A stretch of 64,000 nt of DNA. Origin: Bacillus sp. FJAT-49736. Lineage in GTDB: Bacteria > Bacillota > Bacilli > Bacillales > Bacillaceae_C. The stretch spans positions 62,001 to 126,000 of the forward strand of contig NZ_JAGYPI010000001.1 of NCBI RefSeq assembly GCF_018343615.1, read 5' to 3'. Of this stretch, positions 42,851 to 52,520 are shown piece after piece. The translations under genes were made by a program, and so were the position numbers. Position 1 is the stretch's first letter. Every line of letters begins with the position of its first letter. The notes beneath the pieces were generated by a model. That model did no database searches and was not told where the DNA came from. It saw nothing but the letters and a program-made list of their open reading frames with translations.

Positions 42851-43456
42851 TCATTTTTTTAGAAATGTATTATGTAATTTGGAAAGCAAGATTAAGCATA
42901 GAATTCCGCCAAGAAAGGATAAAGACATATCCCATTCCGAATCCCATACATCCCCTTGGGTTCCAAGAAAGTCTTTCGCAGATCTGCCTAAAATTTCGGC
43001 TACAAGCCATTCAACTATTTCATACAAAGCCGAGATAGCTAAAACAAAGGATAATGTGATGAAAATTAGCCATTTTGATGGTTGAAGACATGATTTTCGA
43101 ATCAATATTTCCCTAATGGCGATTGCAAAAAATCCTTTTGCAAAATGGCCAAAGCGATCGTATTCATTTCTTTGTGTGTGTAACACCTCTTTAAACCAAT
43201 GAAATAAGGGAACTCTGGCATAAGTATAATGTCCCCCAATAAACATGAAGATGGCCAAAATAGTAATGATTAAATAAGAAAGTGTAGTAAATGGAAATTT
43301 TCGATACGTAATAACTAAAATAAAAATTCCTAGAACCGCAGGAGTAACCTCTAAAACCCAAGTAAAATAATCTGTTGCCTTAATGGACGACCATATAAAA
43401 ACAATAATAATCATGGAAAATAGTAGTAAATGAATACGATTGATACGCATAAGCAT
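42851..43456 (-). CDS. DUF2238 family membrane protein
   Basis: This is a 201-residue protein with about six membrane segments. It has the DUF2238 landmarks GGHYTYARVPLFHWF (about residues 74-88), the ENEYDRFGH-like NEYDRFGHFAKGFF, ISALYEIVEWLVAEILG and the end motif GTQGDVWDSEWDMSLSFLGG. The conserved histidines and acidic residues in the membrane suggest an enzyme or metal-linked role, but function is unknown. AAGGAGG is 7 nt before the ATG. Confidence 0.9.
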   Translation of the reverse strand: MLMRINRIHLLLFSMIIIVFIWSSIKATDYFTWVLEVTPAVLGIFILVITYRKFPFTTLSYLIITILAIFMFIGGHYTYARVPLFHWFKEVLHTQRNEYDRFGHFAKGFFAIAIREILIRKSCLQPSKWLIFITLSFVLAISALYEIVEWLVAEILGRSAKDFLGTQGDVWDSEWDMSLSFLGGILCLILLSKLHNTFLKK

Positions 43457-43585
43457 GTTGGAACCTCCTTTTTGACTATAGGTTTTCCAATTTATCCAAA
43501 AATAATGAAGGTTTCGGTTTGTAAAATTCTAAATATTATAATAAGATAATATTATTCGGTAAATTATATAAGGAGTAATAAATAC

Positions 43586-44470
43586 ATGAGAAGATTACAT
43601 ATTGGAATGTGGCACGTATTAAAGGAAGAAGAGTGGAATCAATTCCACTTTGGGATGATTCATGGGTTAGAGGCATCCCAATATGAAAAGGAGGAGGATT
43701 GGAGAACATTAAAGGATTTTTGTCAGCAAAATAATATTTCTTTTGGTATTCATTCTCCAATATACTGCAATGAAAGAGCATGGCTCCCGCAGGTTACATC
43801 CAGTGATGAGCAAAAAAGAATTGAAGCATTAAGTTGGATCGGACAGGAAGTCGAATTTGCCGCAAAATATAAGGCGGACTATATTCTTTTCCATTATCCT
43901 TTCCCTGCCATCCTACCAAAATACGTAGATTATAACTATTGGCCAAGAGAGGTAAACTTTCCGACCATGAAATGGAACGAGCTTTCGAGGGAAGAGTTTG
44001 TGCATTGGAGCGAGGAAGTTTTTAAGAGATTAGTAGAATTACAGGTCAACTATAAACAAAAAATTATCTTGGAATATGATTTCTTTGGAGAATTTGAAGA
44101 GGAATACCTGCAAATGTTTGAAAAGTACAAAGAGATACAGCTTGTTATTGATACACAGAGATTAGATGTTCATAAACGGGCATTTCCAGGCTTTGATCCA
44201 TATAGCTTTTTAGTGAAAGCTGCTCCTTATGTTTATCTAGTACATCATAGCACAACAATATACGGCGAAAATCCCAAACGGCATGTTCCTGTAGTGCCGG
44301 GAAGTATTCATAACCCTAATTATGGAGATGCTCATCTGTACTTGGAGTTCTTGTCCAAATATAATCAAACCTTCCATATTCATTTTGAACATAATCCGAA
44401 TCTAGTAACTAAAGAACAGCTCAAAGAATGTTATGAATTAGCTATAGATACTATGAAAATTAAAATATAA
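43586..44470 (+). CDS. Sugar phosphate isomerase/epimerase-like TIM-barrel protein
   Basis: This is a 294-residue protein of the xylose-isomerase-like/AP endonuclease 2 fold. Likely metal-site elements are ISFGIHSPIYCNERAW (about residues 51-66), ADYILFHYPFP (about 98-108), KIILEYDFFGE (about 172-182), LVIDTQRLDVHK (about 195-206), YVYLVHHSTTI and FHIHFEHNPNLV near the end. The enzymatic reaction is unknown. The ribosome site is AAGGAGTAATAAAT. It precedes the large tandem array and no terminator is clear. Confidence 0.83.
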   Translation: MRRLHIGMWHVLKEEEWNQFHFGMIHGLEASQYEKEEDWRTLKDFCQQNNISFGIHSPIYCNERAWLPQVTSSDEQKRIEALSWIGQEVEFAAKYKADYILFHYPFPAILPKYVDYNYWPREVNFPTMKWNELSREEFVHWSEEVFKRLVELQVNYKQKIILEYDFFGEFEEEYLQMFEKYKEIQLVIDTQRLDVHKRAFPGFDPYSFLVKAAPYVYLVHHSTTIYGENPKRHVPVVPGSIHNPNYGDAHLYLEFLSKYNQTFHIHFEHNPNLVTKEQLKECYELAIDTMKIKI

Positions 44471-44594
44471 TTATCTTCCAGGAAATGTTAACTGGTTTTA
44501 TTCTAAATATTTTTCAATGCAAAATTCTCAAGACGAATTACATATGGTTGGATGACTGAATTTAGTTTAATCGAACATTTGAGAGGATAAACGT

Positions 44595-45530
44595 GGGCTT
44601 AGGTGACCGAACTGTAGGTCTAAGAGCATATAAGGTAACCAAACCTGGGCTTAGGTGACCGAACTGGAGGTCCAAGAGCATATAAGGTAACCAAACCTGT
44701 GCTTAGGTGACCGAACTGAGAGTCCAAGAGCATATAAGGTAACCAAACCTGGGCTTAGGTGACCGAACTGGAGGTCCAAGAGCATTTAGGGTAACCAAAC
44801 CTGGGCTTAGGTGACCGAACTGAAGGTCCAAGAGCATATAAGGTAACCAAACCTAGGCTTAGGTGACCGAACCGAAGGCCAAAGAGCATTTAGGGTAACC
44901 AAACCTGTGCTTAGGTGACCGAACTGGAGGTTCAAGAGCATATAAGGTAACCAAACCTGTGCTTAGGTGACCGAACTGGAGGTCCAAGAGCATTTAGGGT
45001 AACCAAACCTAGGCTTAGGTGACCGAACCGAAGGCCAAAGAGCATTTAGGGTAACCAAACCTGTGCTTAGGTGACCGAACTGAGAGTCCAAGAGCATATA
45101 AGGTAACCAAACCTGGGCTTAGGTGACCGAACTGAAGGTCCAAGAGCAATTAAGGTAACCAAACCTGTGCTTAGGTGACCGAACTGAAGGTCCAAGAGCA
45201 TATAAGGTAACCAAACCTGGGCTTAGGTGACCGAACTGAAGGTCCAAGAACAATTAAGGTAACCAAACCTAGGCTTAGGTGACCGAACTGAAGGTCCAAG
45301 AGCATATAAGGTAACCAAACCTAGGCTTAGGTGACCGAACCGAAGGCCAAAGAGCATTTAGGGTAACCAAACCTGTGCTTAGGTGACCGAACTGGAGGTC
45401 CAAGAGCATATAAGGTAACCAAACCTGGGCTTAGGTGACCGAACCGAAGGCCAAAGCAAAGAGCATTTAGGGTAACCAAACCTGTGCTTAGGTGACCGAA
45501 CTGGAGGTCCAAGAGTATTTTGAATAACCA
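44595..45530. repeat. Tandem array of 18 copies of a 52-bp unit
   Basis: The unit contains GCTTAGGTGACCGAACTG, then GAGGTCCAAGAGCATATAAG and GTAACCAAACCT. Period 52 holds exactly across the array; one copy near 45450 has a 6-bp insertion. Units vary at fixed places: the first base triplet (GGG/GTG/AGG), CATATAAGG versus CATTTAGGG versus CAATTAAGG, and GAACTGGAGG versus GAACCGAAGG. Each unit holds GGTGACC and GGTAACC. As 52 is not a multiple of 3, it does not code for a repeated protein. Confidence 0.95.
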
Positions 45531-45680
45531 ATCGAGGATAATAGGCTACTCAAATATAGCAGGAAACTCAGAATCCAATTATTTCCCTAATTTCGCACGA
45601 ATTCACTTCTAATGCTCAAATAATTATTTTATTGTATAGCATAACCACGTAATTTCGGATTGTTAGTGATACAAAAGAAA

Positions 45681-45712
45681 ACCCCCTCTACAAAATATAG
45701 GGGGGTATATTT
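45681..45712 (-). terminator. Terminator of the kinase-STAS gene
   Basis: ACCCCC / GGGGGT stem with a 13-nt loop. On the minus strand it is followed by TTTTC, 22 nt beyond the stop. Confidence 0.75.
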
Positions 45713-45733
45713 TTATTATGTACTACACTACAA

Positions 45734-47329
45734 TTAGTTATTTGTATTTGGAATAAGCGGAAGCATTGCTTTTGGATCGCATAGAAGTTCTGTTAGTGCT
45801 AATTGTAACGTTCCTTTTGTCATCGCTTTGTCCTTGAAGCTAAGATCGTGATTCAGCATATTTTTAACAATTTCTGATCTTATCCCTGTGAGAACGGTTT
45901 GGCAGCCCATCATCGAAATACCGTCAATAATTTGAATTAGCTTATTAATAATCGGCGCATCCATCTGTGCAACTCCTGAAAGATCAATAATAAGAAATTG
46001 AATATGAGAGCTTCCTATATGATCGATTACTTTCTCACCTATGGTTCTCATACGTGTTGCATCTATTGCACCAATTAAAGGCAAAATACATACAGCTTCC
46101 GTTATTGGAATAATAGGTACGGATAAATTTTCAACTATTTTCATTTGGGAAGAGATGAGTTCATCTTTATATTTGGAATAGCTTATAAAGAAATGGTTTA
46201 AAAATTGATCTACCAAAGCATTAATGTTCTTTTCCAATGAAAAAAAATCCTCGAGAGCTGGTTCCTCTGTAGTCTTAGAAATATAATTATATAAAAATTC
46301 CCACGTAGTTCTTCGAATTGCTTGCACCCACTCCAGTTTAAATGCAAGAGTTAGTGAATGCTTTGCCCAAGCAATTCCTTCATTTTTCGCGAACTGAATT
46401 AACTCATGTTCTCGATTTTCTACTATGTATAATGTAAGTCTATGAGCATTTTCAATAAGATTTATATTCCCAATGGTTTGTATTTCTGCAATTTTGTCCT
46501 TCACATTAATAGCTTCCGATAACAAATGCTTTTCAAAATTTTGTCTGTTTGAAACGAAGAATTCACTTATAGAGAAATTTTTTGTACATTGCAGTTCCAA
46601 TCTCGAAACGCTCCTCTTCGTAATAGGGTTTTGTTGTGGCAAAATGACTTTAAAAGTCGTTCCGATATTTTCCTCACTATCAACTACTATTTTACCTCCA
46701 TGCTGATATACCACGGAAAACACCTGCGTTAACCCCATTCCAGTTCCATTTTCCTTTGTAGAATAGAAGGGGGTGCCTAATATAGATAACTTATCCTTTG
46801 GTATTCCAATGCCAGTATCGCTGATGATTACATGGACCTCGTTGTGCAAGGTGTAATGAGTAATTTTAATAGTGCCAGTGTCGGCAATCGATTCGATTGC
46901 ATTTTTGATTAGATTAAAAAACACTTTTTTTAATTGATTTTTTCTCCCCGAAATTGGCACTTCGGTATTTTTAAAATCGGTTATTATTTCTATTTTGTAT
47001 AGCTTATCTTGAAATAAATTTAAAATGGTTTCAAGCTCTACAGCTAAATGGATAGGCTGAAATGCTTCATCCTCGAGATCTGGCTTGGATACCTGAAGCA
47101 AATTATTTAAGGTAATTAGGGCATTTTCTAATTCGGATTGCGCTATCTCAATGTATTCCTCCTTCGAATCACTTTGCATTAGCTGCAAAAAGCCTTTCAC
47201 GGCGGTTAAAGGGTTGCGGACCTCGTGTGCAATCCCTGCGGCAATCTGACCCACTGATGCTAATTGACTTAAATGGACCTCATCATTCAATTCTTCATGT
47301 CCAAGATGACTTTCCTCCATGCTATTCAT
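45734..47329 (-). CDS. Histidine kinase fused to a C-terminal STAS domain
   Basis: This is a 531-residue cytoplasmic protein without membrane segments. The HisKA domain has the phospho-acceptor in GIAHEVRNPLTAVKGF (His35). The HATPase part has N-box FFNLIKNAIESI, G1 SDTGIGIPKD and G2 GTGMGLTQVF (to about residue 240). A helical segment of about 150 residues follows, resembling the globin-like N-domain of RsbR-type proteins, and then a STAS domain (about 395-520) with FLIIDLSGVAQMDAPIINKL, where the usual phospho-site after D is M/D rather than S/T. It probably couples an ATP-driven kinase to RsbR/stressosome-like signalling. There is no response regulator gene nearby. Confidence 0.88.
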   Translation of the reverse strand: MNSMEESHLGHEELNDEVHLSQLASVGQIAAGIAHEVRNPLTAVKGFLQLMQSDSKEEYIEIAQSELENALITLNNLLQVSKPDLEDEAFQPIHLAVELETILNLFQDKLYKIEIITDFKNTEVPISGRKNQLKKVFFNLIKNAIESIADTGTIKITHYTLHNEVHVIISDTGIGIPKDKLSILGTPFYSTKENGTGMGLTQVFSVVYQHGGKIVVDSEENIGTTFKVILPQQNPITKRSVSRLELQCTKNFSISEFFVSNRQNFEKHLLSEAINVKDKIAEIQTIGNINLIENAHRLTLYIVENREHELIQFAKNEGIAWAKHSLTLAFKLEWVQAIRRTTWEFLYNYISKTTEEPALEDFFSLEKNINALVDQFLNHFFISYSKYKDELISSQMKIVENLSVPIIPITEAVCILPLIGAIDATRMRTIGEKVIDHIGSSHIQFLIIDLSGVAQMDAPIINKLIQIIDGISMMGCQTVLTGIRSEIVKNMLNHDLSFKDKAMTKGTLQLALTELLCDPKAMLPLIPNTNN

Positions 47330-47586
47330 CTCCTAAATTGCCTCTCTATTCTAATTTGTGAAAATGGCGCAAAAGTACAAATAATAAAATAATTATTTAG
47401 ATTGACTAAATTTTACTAAAAAAAGCTTATTTAGTAAATAATAATAACTATAAATTAACCACAATGGTACTTTCTACTTAGTTAGCATGTAATGGATAGT
47501 ATGGATATTTATCCCTTTCATAGTTCCTCCCAAACTCTTTAAAAAGGAGTATTTTCAAATATGCAATATGGTCTAAAAAGAGAGAT

Positions 47587-48459
47587 TTATTCAAACATCT
47601 GAATAAAGTACTTTGCATTTTTGGATAGATACCGATCTTTCTGCCAAATGATTGCTGCCTCCGTAGTGATCGAAGAATCCGTAATTTCAAGGATTTTTAA
47701 ATGGTTGGCAGGATAAGTAAGCAGAGAATCTCTCGGAATAATGGTTGCGCCTATACCAGCGGATACAAGTGATAAAATCATGGAAACATCCGGACATTCA
47801 CAAATAATATTCGGCTCAAATCCATGCCGTCTGCACTCATTTACAACTAGTTCATATTGACCGGAACCCTGTATGCGATGAAGTAATAATAATGGAAGGT
47901 CTTTTAATTCTAAAAAACTAATTTCTGTTTTGGAATGTGTGAGTAATTCGTTTGGAAGGACGGCAACATATGGATCATTGGATAGTCTTATATGAGAAAA
48001 GTCATTTAAGTCCATTGGCATCCGGGTAATACCGACCTCTATTTCTCTATTTTTTATTAATTCCCCGATGACAAAAGTATCCCCCTCCCGTAATTGTAAT
48101 GTGACTAATGGATATTTCTGAAGATACTCTTTTATTTTTTGAGGTAAGTGGGCGAAGCAGGATTTTACAGATCCAAGCGCGAGCACCCCGCGCAGCCCTT
48201 CATTGGATTCACGGACTTCCTCGATTGTTTCTTCTAATTGTTTTAATAGATTTTGAGCATGTTTATAAAGAATCTCTCCAGGCTGGGTTAGCTCTAGTTT
48301 TCTTCCATTTCTTTCGAATAGTGTTACACCTAATTCTTCTTCTAATAGCTTAAGCTGATGACTGAGCGGAGGTTGTGCCATATGAAGTTTTTTCGCCGCA
48401 CGGGTTATTTGTCCTTCTTGAACAATGGTGGAAAAATAACGTAACTGTTTAATGTCCAT
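47587..48459 (-). CDS. LysR family transcriptional regulator
   Basis: This is a 290-residue LysR regulator. The N-terminal HTH is YFSTIVQEGQITRAAKKLHM and AQPPLSHQLKLLEEELGVTL (about residues 8-47). The C-terminal ligand domain resembles the CatM/BenM type, with VGITRMPMDL and SLVSAGIGATIIPRDSL. It is divergent from the 4-hydroxyphenylacetate cluster that starts 150 nt away and is the best candidate for its inducer-responsive activator. AAAGGGGG lies 6 nt before ATG 48459. Confidence 0.93.
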   Translation of the reverse strand: MDIKQLRYFSTIVQEGQITRAAKKLHMAQPPLSHQLKLLEEELGVTLFERNGRKLELTQPGEILYKHAQNLLKQLEETIEEVRESNEGLRGVLALGSVKSCFAHLPQKIKEYLQKYPLVTLQLREGDTFVIGELIKNREIEVGITRMPMDLNDFSHIRLSNDPYVAVLPNELLTHSKTEISFLELKDLPLLLLHRIQGSGQYELVVNECRRHGFEPNIICECPDVSMILSLVSAGIGATIIPRDSLLTYPANHLKILEITDSSITTEAAIIWQKDRYLSKNAKYFIQMFE

Positions 48460-48608
48460 CAGCTACCCCCTTTTAAAATATGCATACTTTTTTTATATAC
48501 TTATCAAATATTTTAAATATTTTAAATATACTTTACCATATGATACATTTCAATTGTAAGGGTTTTCATATCGTGTAGGAAAAAATGTGTTATAAGGAGT
48601 GGAGGAGT
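48460..48608. promoter_or_regulatory. Divergent lysR/hpa promoter region
   Basis: An AT-rich stretch with overlapping symmetric repeats (AAATATTTTAAATATTTTAA, 48506-48525) lies between the two genes. ATATACTT occurs on both sides of it. The layout suits a LysR site pair, but the exact T-N11-A box cannot be fixed by eye. Confidence 0.45.
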
Positions 48609-49535
48609 ATGAACCAATTTGTTGCAGTGAAGCAAAAATTGCGAGGATCGATTGCCCCAATTATTACCCCATTTAATGAGGATTTTTCCATTGATTATGA
48701 TACGTTGGAGAGGCTGATTCATTGGCATATAGAGAGTGGCTCACATGGAATATCCGTTACAGGAACGACTGGAGAACCAAGCTCCTTAACCGTAGAAGAA
48801 CGAGTCAAGGTAATGGAAACCGCAGCTAAAGCGATTAGTAAAAGAGTTCCATTTGTTCCGGGTACAGGTTCCACCAATCATCAAGAAACATTATATTTAA
48901 CGAAAAAAGCACAGGAAATTGGCGCGGATGCAGCCATGGTCATTGTGCCTTACTACAATAAACCTTCGCAGCATGCCCTATACAAACATTTCAAAGCAGT
49001 CGCCGATTCGGTCGACATCCCGATTATTGTGTATAACATTCCAGGTAGAACAGCAACAAATTTACATGTGGACACGTTGGCGAGACTTGTGGAGGATTGC
49101 CCAAATATCATTGGTGTAAAAGAATCGAATAAGGATTTTGAACATGTGAATCGAGTATTGCTGAAGTGCGGACGAGATTTTCTTCTCTATTCCGGCATTG
49201 AGTTACTATGTTATCCAATGCTCGCTATTGGAGGAGCAGGACATATAAGCGCAACGGCAAATATTGCTCCTGACAAAGTAGCGGAAGTATATAATGCTTG
49301 GGCAGATGGCGACATCAAACGGTCACAAGATCTCCATTATGAATTAATGGAATTAAATGATGTTCTCTTTAAGGACACCAATCCGGCTCCACTGAAGGCA
49401 GCGCTAGGAATGATGGGAAAAATTAAACCGGTACTACGCATGCCAATGGATTTGCCTTCTGAGGAATTGCAAAAGGAAATCCGTTCTGTTTTAAAGCATT
49501 ATGTGGAACTACAGGATGAAGTCACTTCCAAATAG
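48609..49535 (+). CDS. DapA-family aldolase of the 4-hydroxyphenylacetate cluster
   Basis: This is a 308-residue class I aldolase of the dihydrodipicolinate-synthase family. It has the TTGEPSSLT substrate motif (about residues 51-59), Schiff-base lysine in IIGVKESNKDF (about 170) and the tyrosine in VYNIPGRT. As first gene of the hpa cluster it probably does the last step, cleaving 4-hydroxy-2-oxoheptane-1,7-dioate to pyruvate and succinate semialdehyde, which in E. coli is done by the unrelated class II enzyme HpaI. Lysine biosynthesis is less likely from the context. ATG 48609 follows GGAGTGGAGGAGT. Confidence 0.82.
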   Translation: MNQFVAVKQKLRGSIAPIITPFNEDFSIDYDTLERLIHWHIESGSHGISVTGTTGEPSSLTVEERVKVMETAAKAISKRVPFVPGTGSTNHQETLYLTKKAQEIGADAAMVIVPYYNKPSQHALYKHFKAVADSVDIPIIVYNIPGRTATNLHVDTLARLVEDCPNIIGVKESNKDFEHVNRVLLKCGRDFLLYSGIELLCYPMLAIGGAGHISATANIAPDKVAEVYNAWADGDIKRSQDLHYELMELNDVLFKDTNPAPLKAALGMMGKIKPVLRMPMDLPSEELQKEIRSVLKHYVELQDEVTSK

Positions 49536-49549
49536 CAGGAGGGTATAGA

Positions 49550-51028
49550 ATGGAAAAAATTCAAGATGTAAAGCTTTATATCAATGGTCAATTTGTAGAG
49601 TCGAAATCAGGTAGAACATTTGAAAATCTTAACCCTTTTACAAATGAAGTAATAAACCGAATTGCGGAAGGGGATAGTGAAGACATCAGTTCCGCAGTGG
49701 AAGCAGCACATGCAGCATTTAAAGGGGAATGGGGAAAATTAAAGGTAAGCGAACGACTGAAATATATTCATAGAATTGCAGATTTAATTGATGAGCATAT
49801 AGAAGAAATCGCTCCTTTAGAATCTTTGGATACAGGACTGCCAATCAGCCAAACAAAAAATATGGTTGCACGTTCGGCGCAAAACTTCCGTTTCTATGCG
49901 GAAATGGTGGCCAGCCGCATGGTTGGAGAGGCGTATCAGGTAGATGGTGAATTTTTAAACTATACCATTCATAAGCCAGTAGGAGTCGCAGGGCTTATTA
50001 CTCCTTGGAATGCCCCATTCATGCTAGAAACGTGGAAAATTGCCCCTGCATTAGCAACTGGAAATACGGTTGTATTAAAGCCTGGTGAATGGTCCCCTCT
50101 AACAGCGAATCGACTAGCCGAAATCATTGATAAGGCGGAGCTTCCGAAGGGAGTATTCAATGTTGTCCACGGGTTCGGGGAAACGGCAGGGGCCTCATTA
50201 GTGAAGCATCCTGATGTCAAATTGATTTCTTTTACGGGAGAAACGACAACAGGTTCAGAAATTATTAAAAACGGTGCAGATTCTTTAAAACGCGTGTCAG
50301 CTGAATTAGGTGGAAAATCACCAATTATCGTTTTTGAAGATGCGGATTTTGAAAGAGCGCTGGATGCTAGTACATGGGGGATATTTTCTTTTAATGGGGA
50401 GAGATGTACGGCTAATTCCCGATTATTTTTACATGAATCTATCTACGATAAATTTGTTTCCGCTTTAAAAGAGCGTATTCCTAACATTGTAATCGGTGAT
50501 CCCTTACATAAGGATACAGAAGTCGGACCGTTAATTCATGTAGAGCATTTTAATAATGTAAAACGCTACTTAGAGATTGCAGTAGAAGAGGGGGCAGAGG
50601 TGTATTCTGGTGTGGTTCCGGAAGAATTCAAGAGAGGTAACTTTGTTCCGCCAACACTGCTTTTAAACGTTGAAAATCATATGAGGGTGGCCCAGGAAGA
50701 AATTTTCGGCCCAGTCATGACTGTCATGAAATTTAAAACAGAGGAAGAGGCTATTGAGCTTGCAAACGATGTGAAATACGGATTAGCAGGTTATGTATGG
50801 ACAAAGGACATTATGCGAGGACACCGTATAGCCCAAGCGATTGATTCAGGAATGATTTGGATTAATTCGCAAAATGTCCGAGACCTGCGCACACCTTTCG
50901 GGGGAACAAAAGCAAGCGGGGTCGGTCGTGAAGGCGGACATTACGCATTTGATTTTTACACAGAAGTTCAAGTCATACACGTAGCATTAGCGGAGCATCA
51001 TATACCGCAATTTGGGAAAAAGAAATAG
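49550..51028 (+). CDS. hpaE: 5-carboxymethyl-2-hydroxymuconate semialdehyde dehydrogenase
   Basis: This is a 492-residue aldehyde dehydrogenase. The catalytic glutamate lies in SAELGGKSPIIV (about 253) and the cysteine in FNGERCTANSRLF (about residue 287). The start DVKLYINGQFVESKSG and the end FYTEVQVIHVALAEHHIPQF are the HpaE pattern. It oxidises the ring-cleavage product of homoprotocatechuate to 5-carboxymethyl-2-hydroxymuconate with NAD. It starts 14 nt after the aldolase gene and 11 nt before hpaB, so is part of the operon. GCAGGAGGGTATAGA precedes the ATG. Confidence 0.94.
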   Translation: MEKIQDVKLYINGQFVESKSGRTFENLNPFTNEVINRIAEGDSEDISSAVEAAHAAFKGEWGKLKVSERLKYIHRIADLIDEHIEEIAPLESLDTGLPISQTKNMVARSAQNFRFYAEMVASRMVGEAYQVDGEFLNYTIHKPVGVAGLITPWNAPFMLETWKIAPALATGNTVVLKPGEWSPLTANRLAEIIDKAELPKGVFNVVHGFGETAGASLVKHPDVKLISFTGETTTGSEIIKNGADSLKRVSAELGGKSPIIVFEDADFERALDASTWGIFSFNGERCTANSRLFLHESIYDKFVSALKERIPNIVIGDPLHKDTEVGPLIHVEHFNNVKRYLEIAVEEGAEVYSGVVPEEFKRGNFVPPTLLLNVENHMRVAQEEIFGPVMTVMKFKTEEEAIELANDVKYGLAGYVWTKDIMRGHRIAQAIDSGMIWINSQNVRDLRTPFGGTKASGVGREGGHYAFDFYTEVQVIHVALAEHHIPQFGKKK

Positions 51029-51039
51029 GGGGAATATAT

Positions 51040-52509
51040 ATGCCGGCAAAAACGGGAAAAGAGTATATCGAACGCTTAAAGAAAGCAAATAACAATATCT
51101 ATATACATGGGGAAAGAGTAAAGGATGTCACAGAGCATGCAGCCTTTAAGAATGTCATTCAATCGATGGCGAAATTATATGATCTTCAATATGAAAAGGC
51201 AGATAAAATGCTCTACACCTCTCCGACCACAGGCAAAAAAGTTGGTATGACCTTTATGCAACCGAAAACGGTTGAGGATTTAATTGCTAGAAGAGAGGCA
51301 ATAACTGAATGGGCCCGCACCTCTGGTGGGATGATGGGGCGCTCGCCTGATTATCTTAATGCCGAAGTAATGGCCATGGGGGTTGCCAATGAATTATTTG
51401 CGGAAGCAGACCAGATGTTTGCGGACAATGCGAAAAACTACTATGAATATGCCCGTGAAAATGATATCAGCTTAACTCATACATTAATTCATCCTCAAGT
51501 GAATCGTGCAAAAGCACAACATGAGCAAAAGGATGCGAATGTAGCACTTCATTTAGTCGAGAAAAATAAAGAGGGAATTATTGTAGATGGTATTCGTCTT
51601 CTTGCTACACAAGGTGGGATTACAGATGAAATTCTTGTATTCCCATCAACAGTGAAAAAGTCAGGTGAATTAGATGATCCTTACTCCTTAGCTTTTGCGA
51701 TTCCTAATAATACACCAGGGCTTAAATTTATTTGCCGTGAATCCTTTGATTACGGTAAGAATCAGTGGGATCATCCATTGTCCGCTAGATTCGAGGAAGG
51801 GGATGCAATAGTTTCCTTTGAAAACGTATTTGTCCCTTGGGAGAGAGTATTTGTTTGCGGAAACTCGTCCATTTGCAACCGTACCTTCCGAGAAACGAAT
51901 GCTGTTGTTCATATGGCCCATCAAGTATTAGCGAAAAATATAGTGAAAACAGAATTTCTATTAGGGCTCGCCTTAAGTGTCATGGATGCGATTGGGATAG
52001 ATCAATTCCAGCATGTCCAGGATAAAGGAACAGAAATCATGCTGACTCTAGAAACTATGCGAAGCCATCTATATAGAGCGGAGCATAATGCCAAATTGGA
52101 TAAGTGGGGAACGATGACGCCGGATTATGCCGCACTGGATGCAGCGAGAAATTGGTACCCGCGCGTATATCCTAGACTGGTAGAAATTTTACGTATTTTA
52201 GGTGCATCTGGACTTATGGGAATTCCTACGGAAGCAGATTTCCAAAATGAAGATATCGGAGCGATCATTCATCGCGGCTTACAAGGGAAAAATCTGGAGG
52301 GCTATGAGCGTGTTCAATTATTCCGTCTTGCTTGGGATATGACGATGAGTGCTTTTGGAAGCCGTCAAATGCATTATGAATATTATTTTTTCGGAGATCC
52401 AATCCGGATGGGAATGGCTTATTTTGATTCCTATGAAAAAGATTCCTATAAAGGGATGATTCGAGATTTTCTTGGGAAAGTAAATACAGGAAAGCCGAGT
52501 TTTGTGTGA
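51040..52509 (+). CDS. hpaB: 4-hydroxyphenylacetate 3-monooxygenase, oxygenase component
   Basis: This is a 489-residue FADH2-dependent monooxygenase of the HpaB/PvcC family. It contains GEYIER-like KTGKEYIERLKKANNNIYIH at the start, SLTHTLIHPQVNRAKAQHEQ, GLKFICRESFDY and the FENVFVPWERVFVCGN segment. It adds a hydroxyl to 4-hydroxyphenylacetate, giving 3,4-dihydroxyphenylacetate, using reduced flavin supplied by the reductase encoded at 56228. It is full length, with GGGGGAATATAT before the ATG. Confidence 0.95.
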   Translation: MPAKTGKEYIERLKKANNNIYIHGERVKDVTEHAAFKNVIQSMAKLYDLQYEKADKMLYTSPTTGKKVGMTFMQPKTVEDLIARREAITEWARTSGGMMGRSPDYLNAEVMAMGVANELFAEADQMFADNAKNYYEYARENDISLTHTLIHPQVNRAKAQHEQKDANVALHLVEKNKEGIIVDGIRLLATQGGITDEILVFPSTVKKSGELDDPYSLAFAIPNNTPGLKFICRESFDYGKNQWDHPLSARFEEGDAIVSFENVFVPWERVFVCGNSSICNRTFRETNAVVHMAHQVLAKNIVKTEFLLGLALSVMDAIGIDQFQHVQDKGTEIMLTLETMRSHLYRAEHNAKLDKWGTMTPDYAALDAARNWYPRVYPRLVEILRILGASGLMGIPTEADFQNEDIGAIIHRGLQGKNLEGYERVQLFRLAWDMTMSAFGSRQMHYEYYFFGDPIRMGMAYFDSYEKDSYKGMIRDFLGKVNTGKPSFV

Positions 52510-52520
52510 GGGGGAAACAG

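Noticed and set aside
42840-43085. Plus-strand open frame of 81 codons
   Set aside because: It is antisense to the DUF2238 gene, whose family motifs are complete.
45327-45512. Minus-strand open frame of 61 codons in the 52-bp array
   Set aside because: It consists only of array sequence; the 52-bp period shifts the frame, and there is no ribosome site.
44595-45530. Possible CRISPR array
   Set aside because: The whole 52-bp period is repeated; there are no unique spacers between constant repeats and no cas genes nearby.
47478-47690. Minus-strand open frame of 70 codons
   Set aside because: It overlaps the end of the LysR gene in another frame and has no ribosome site.
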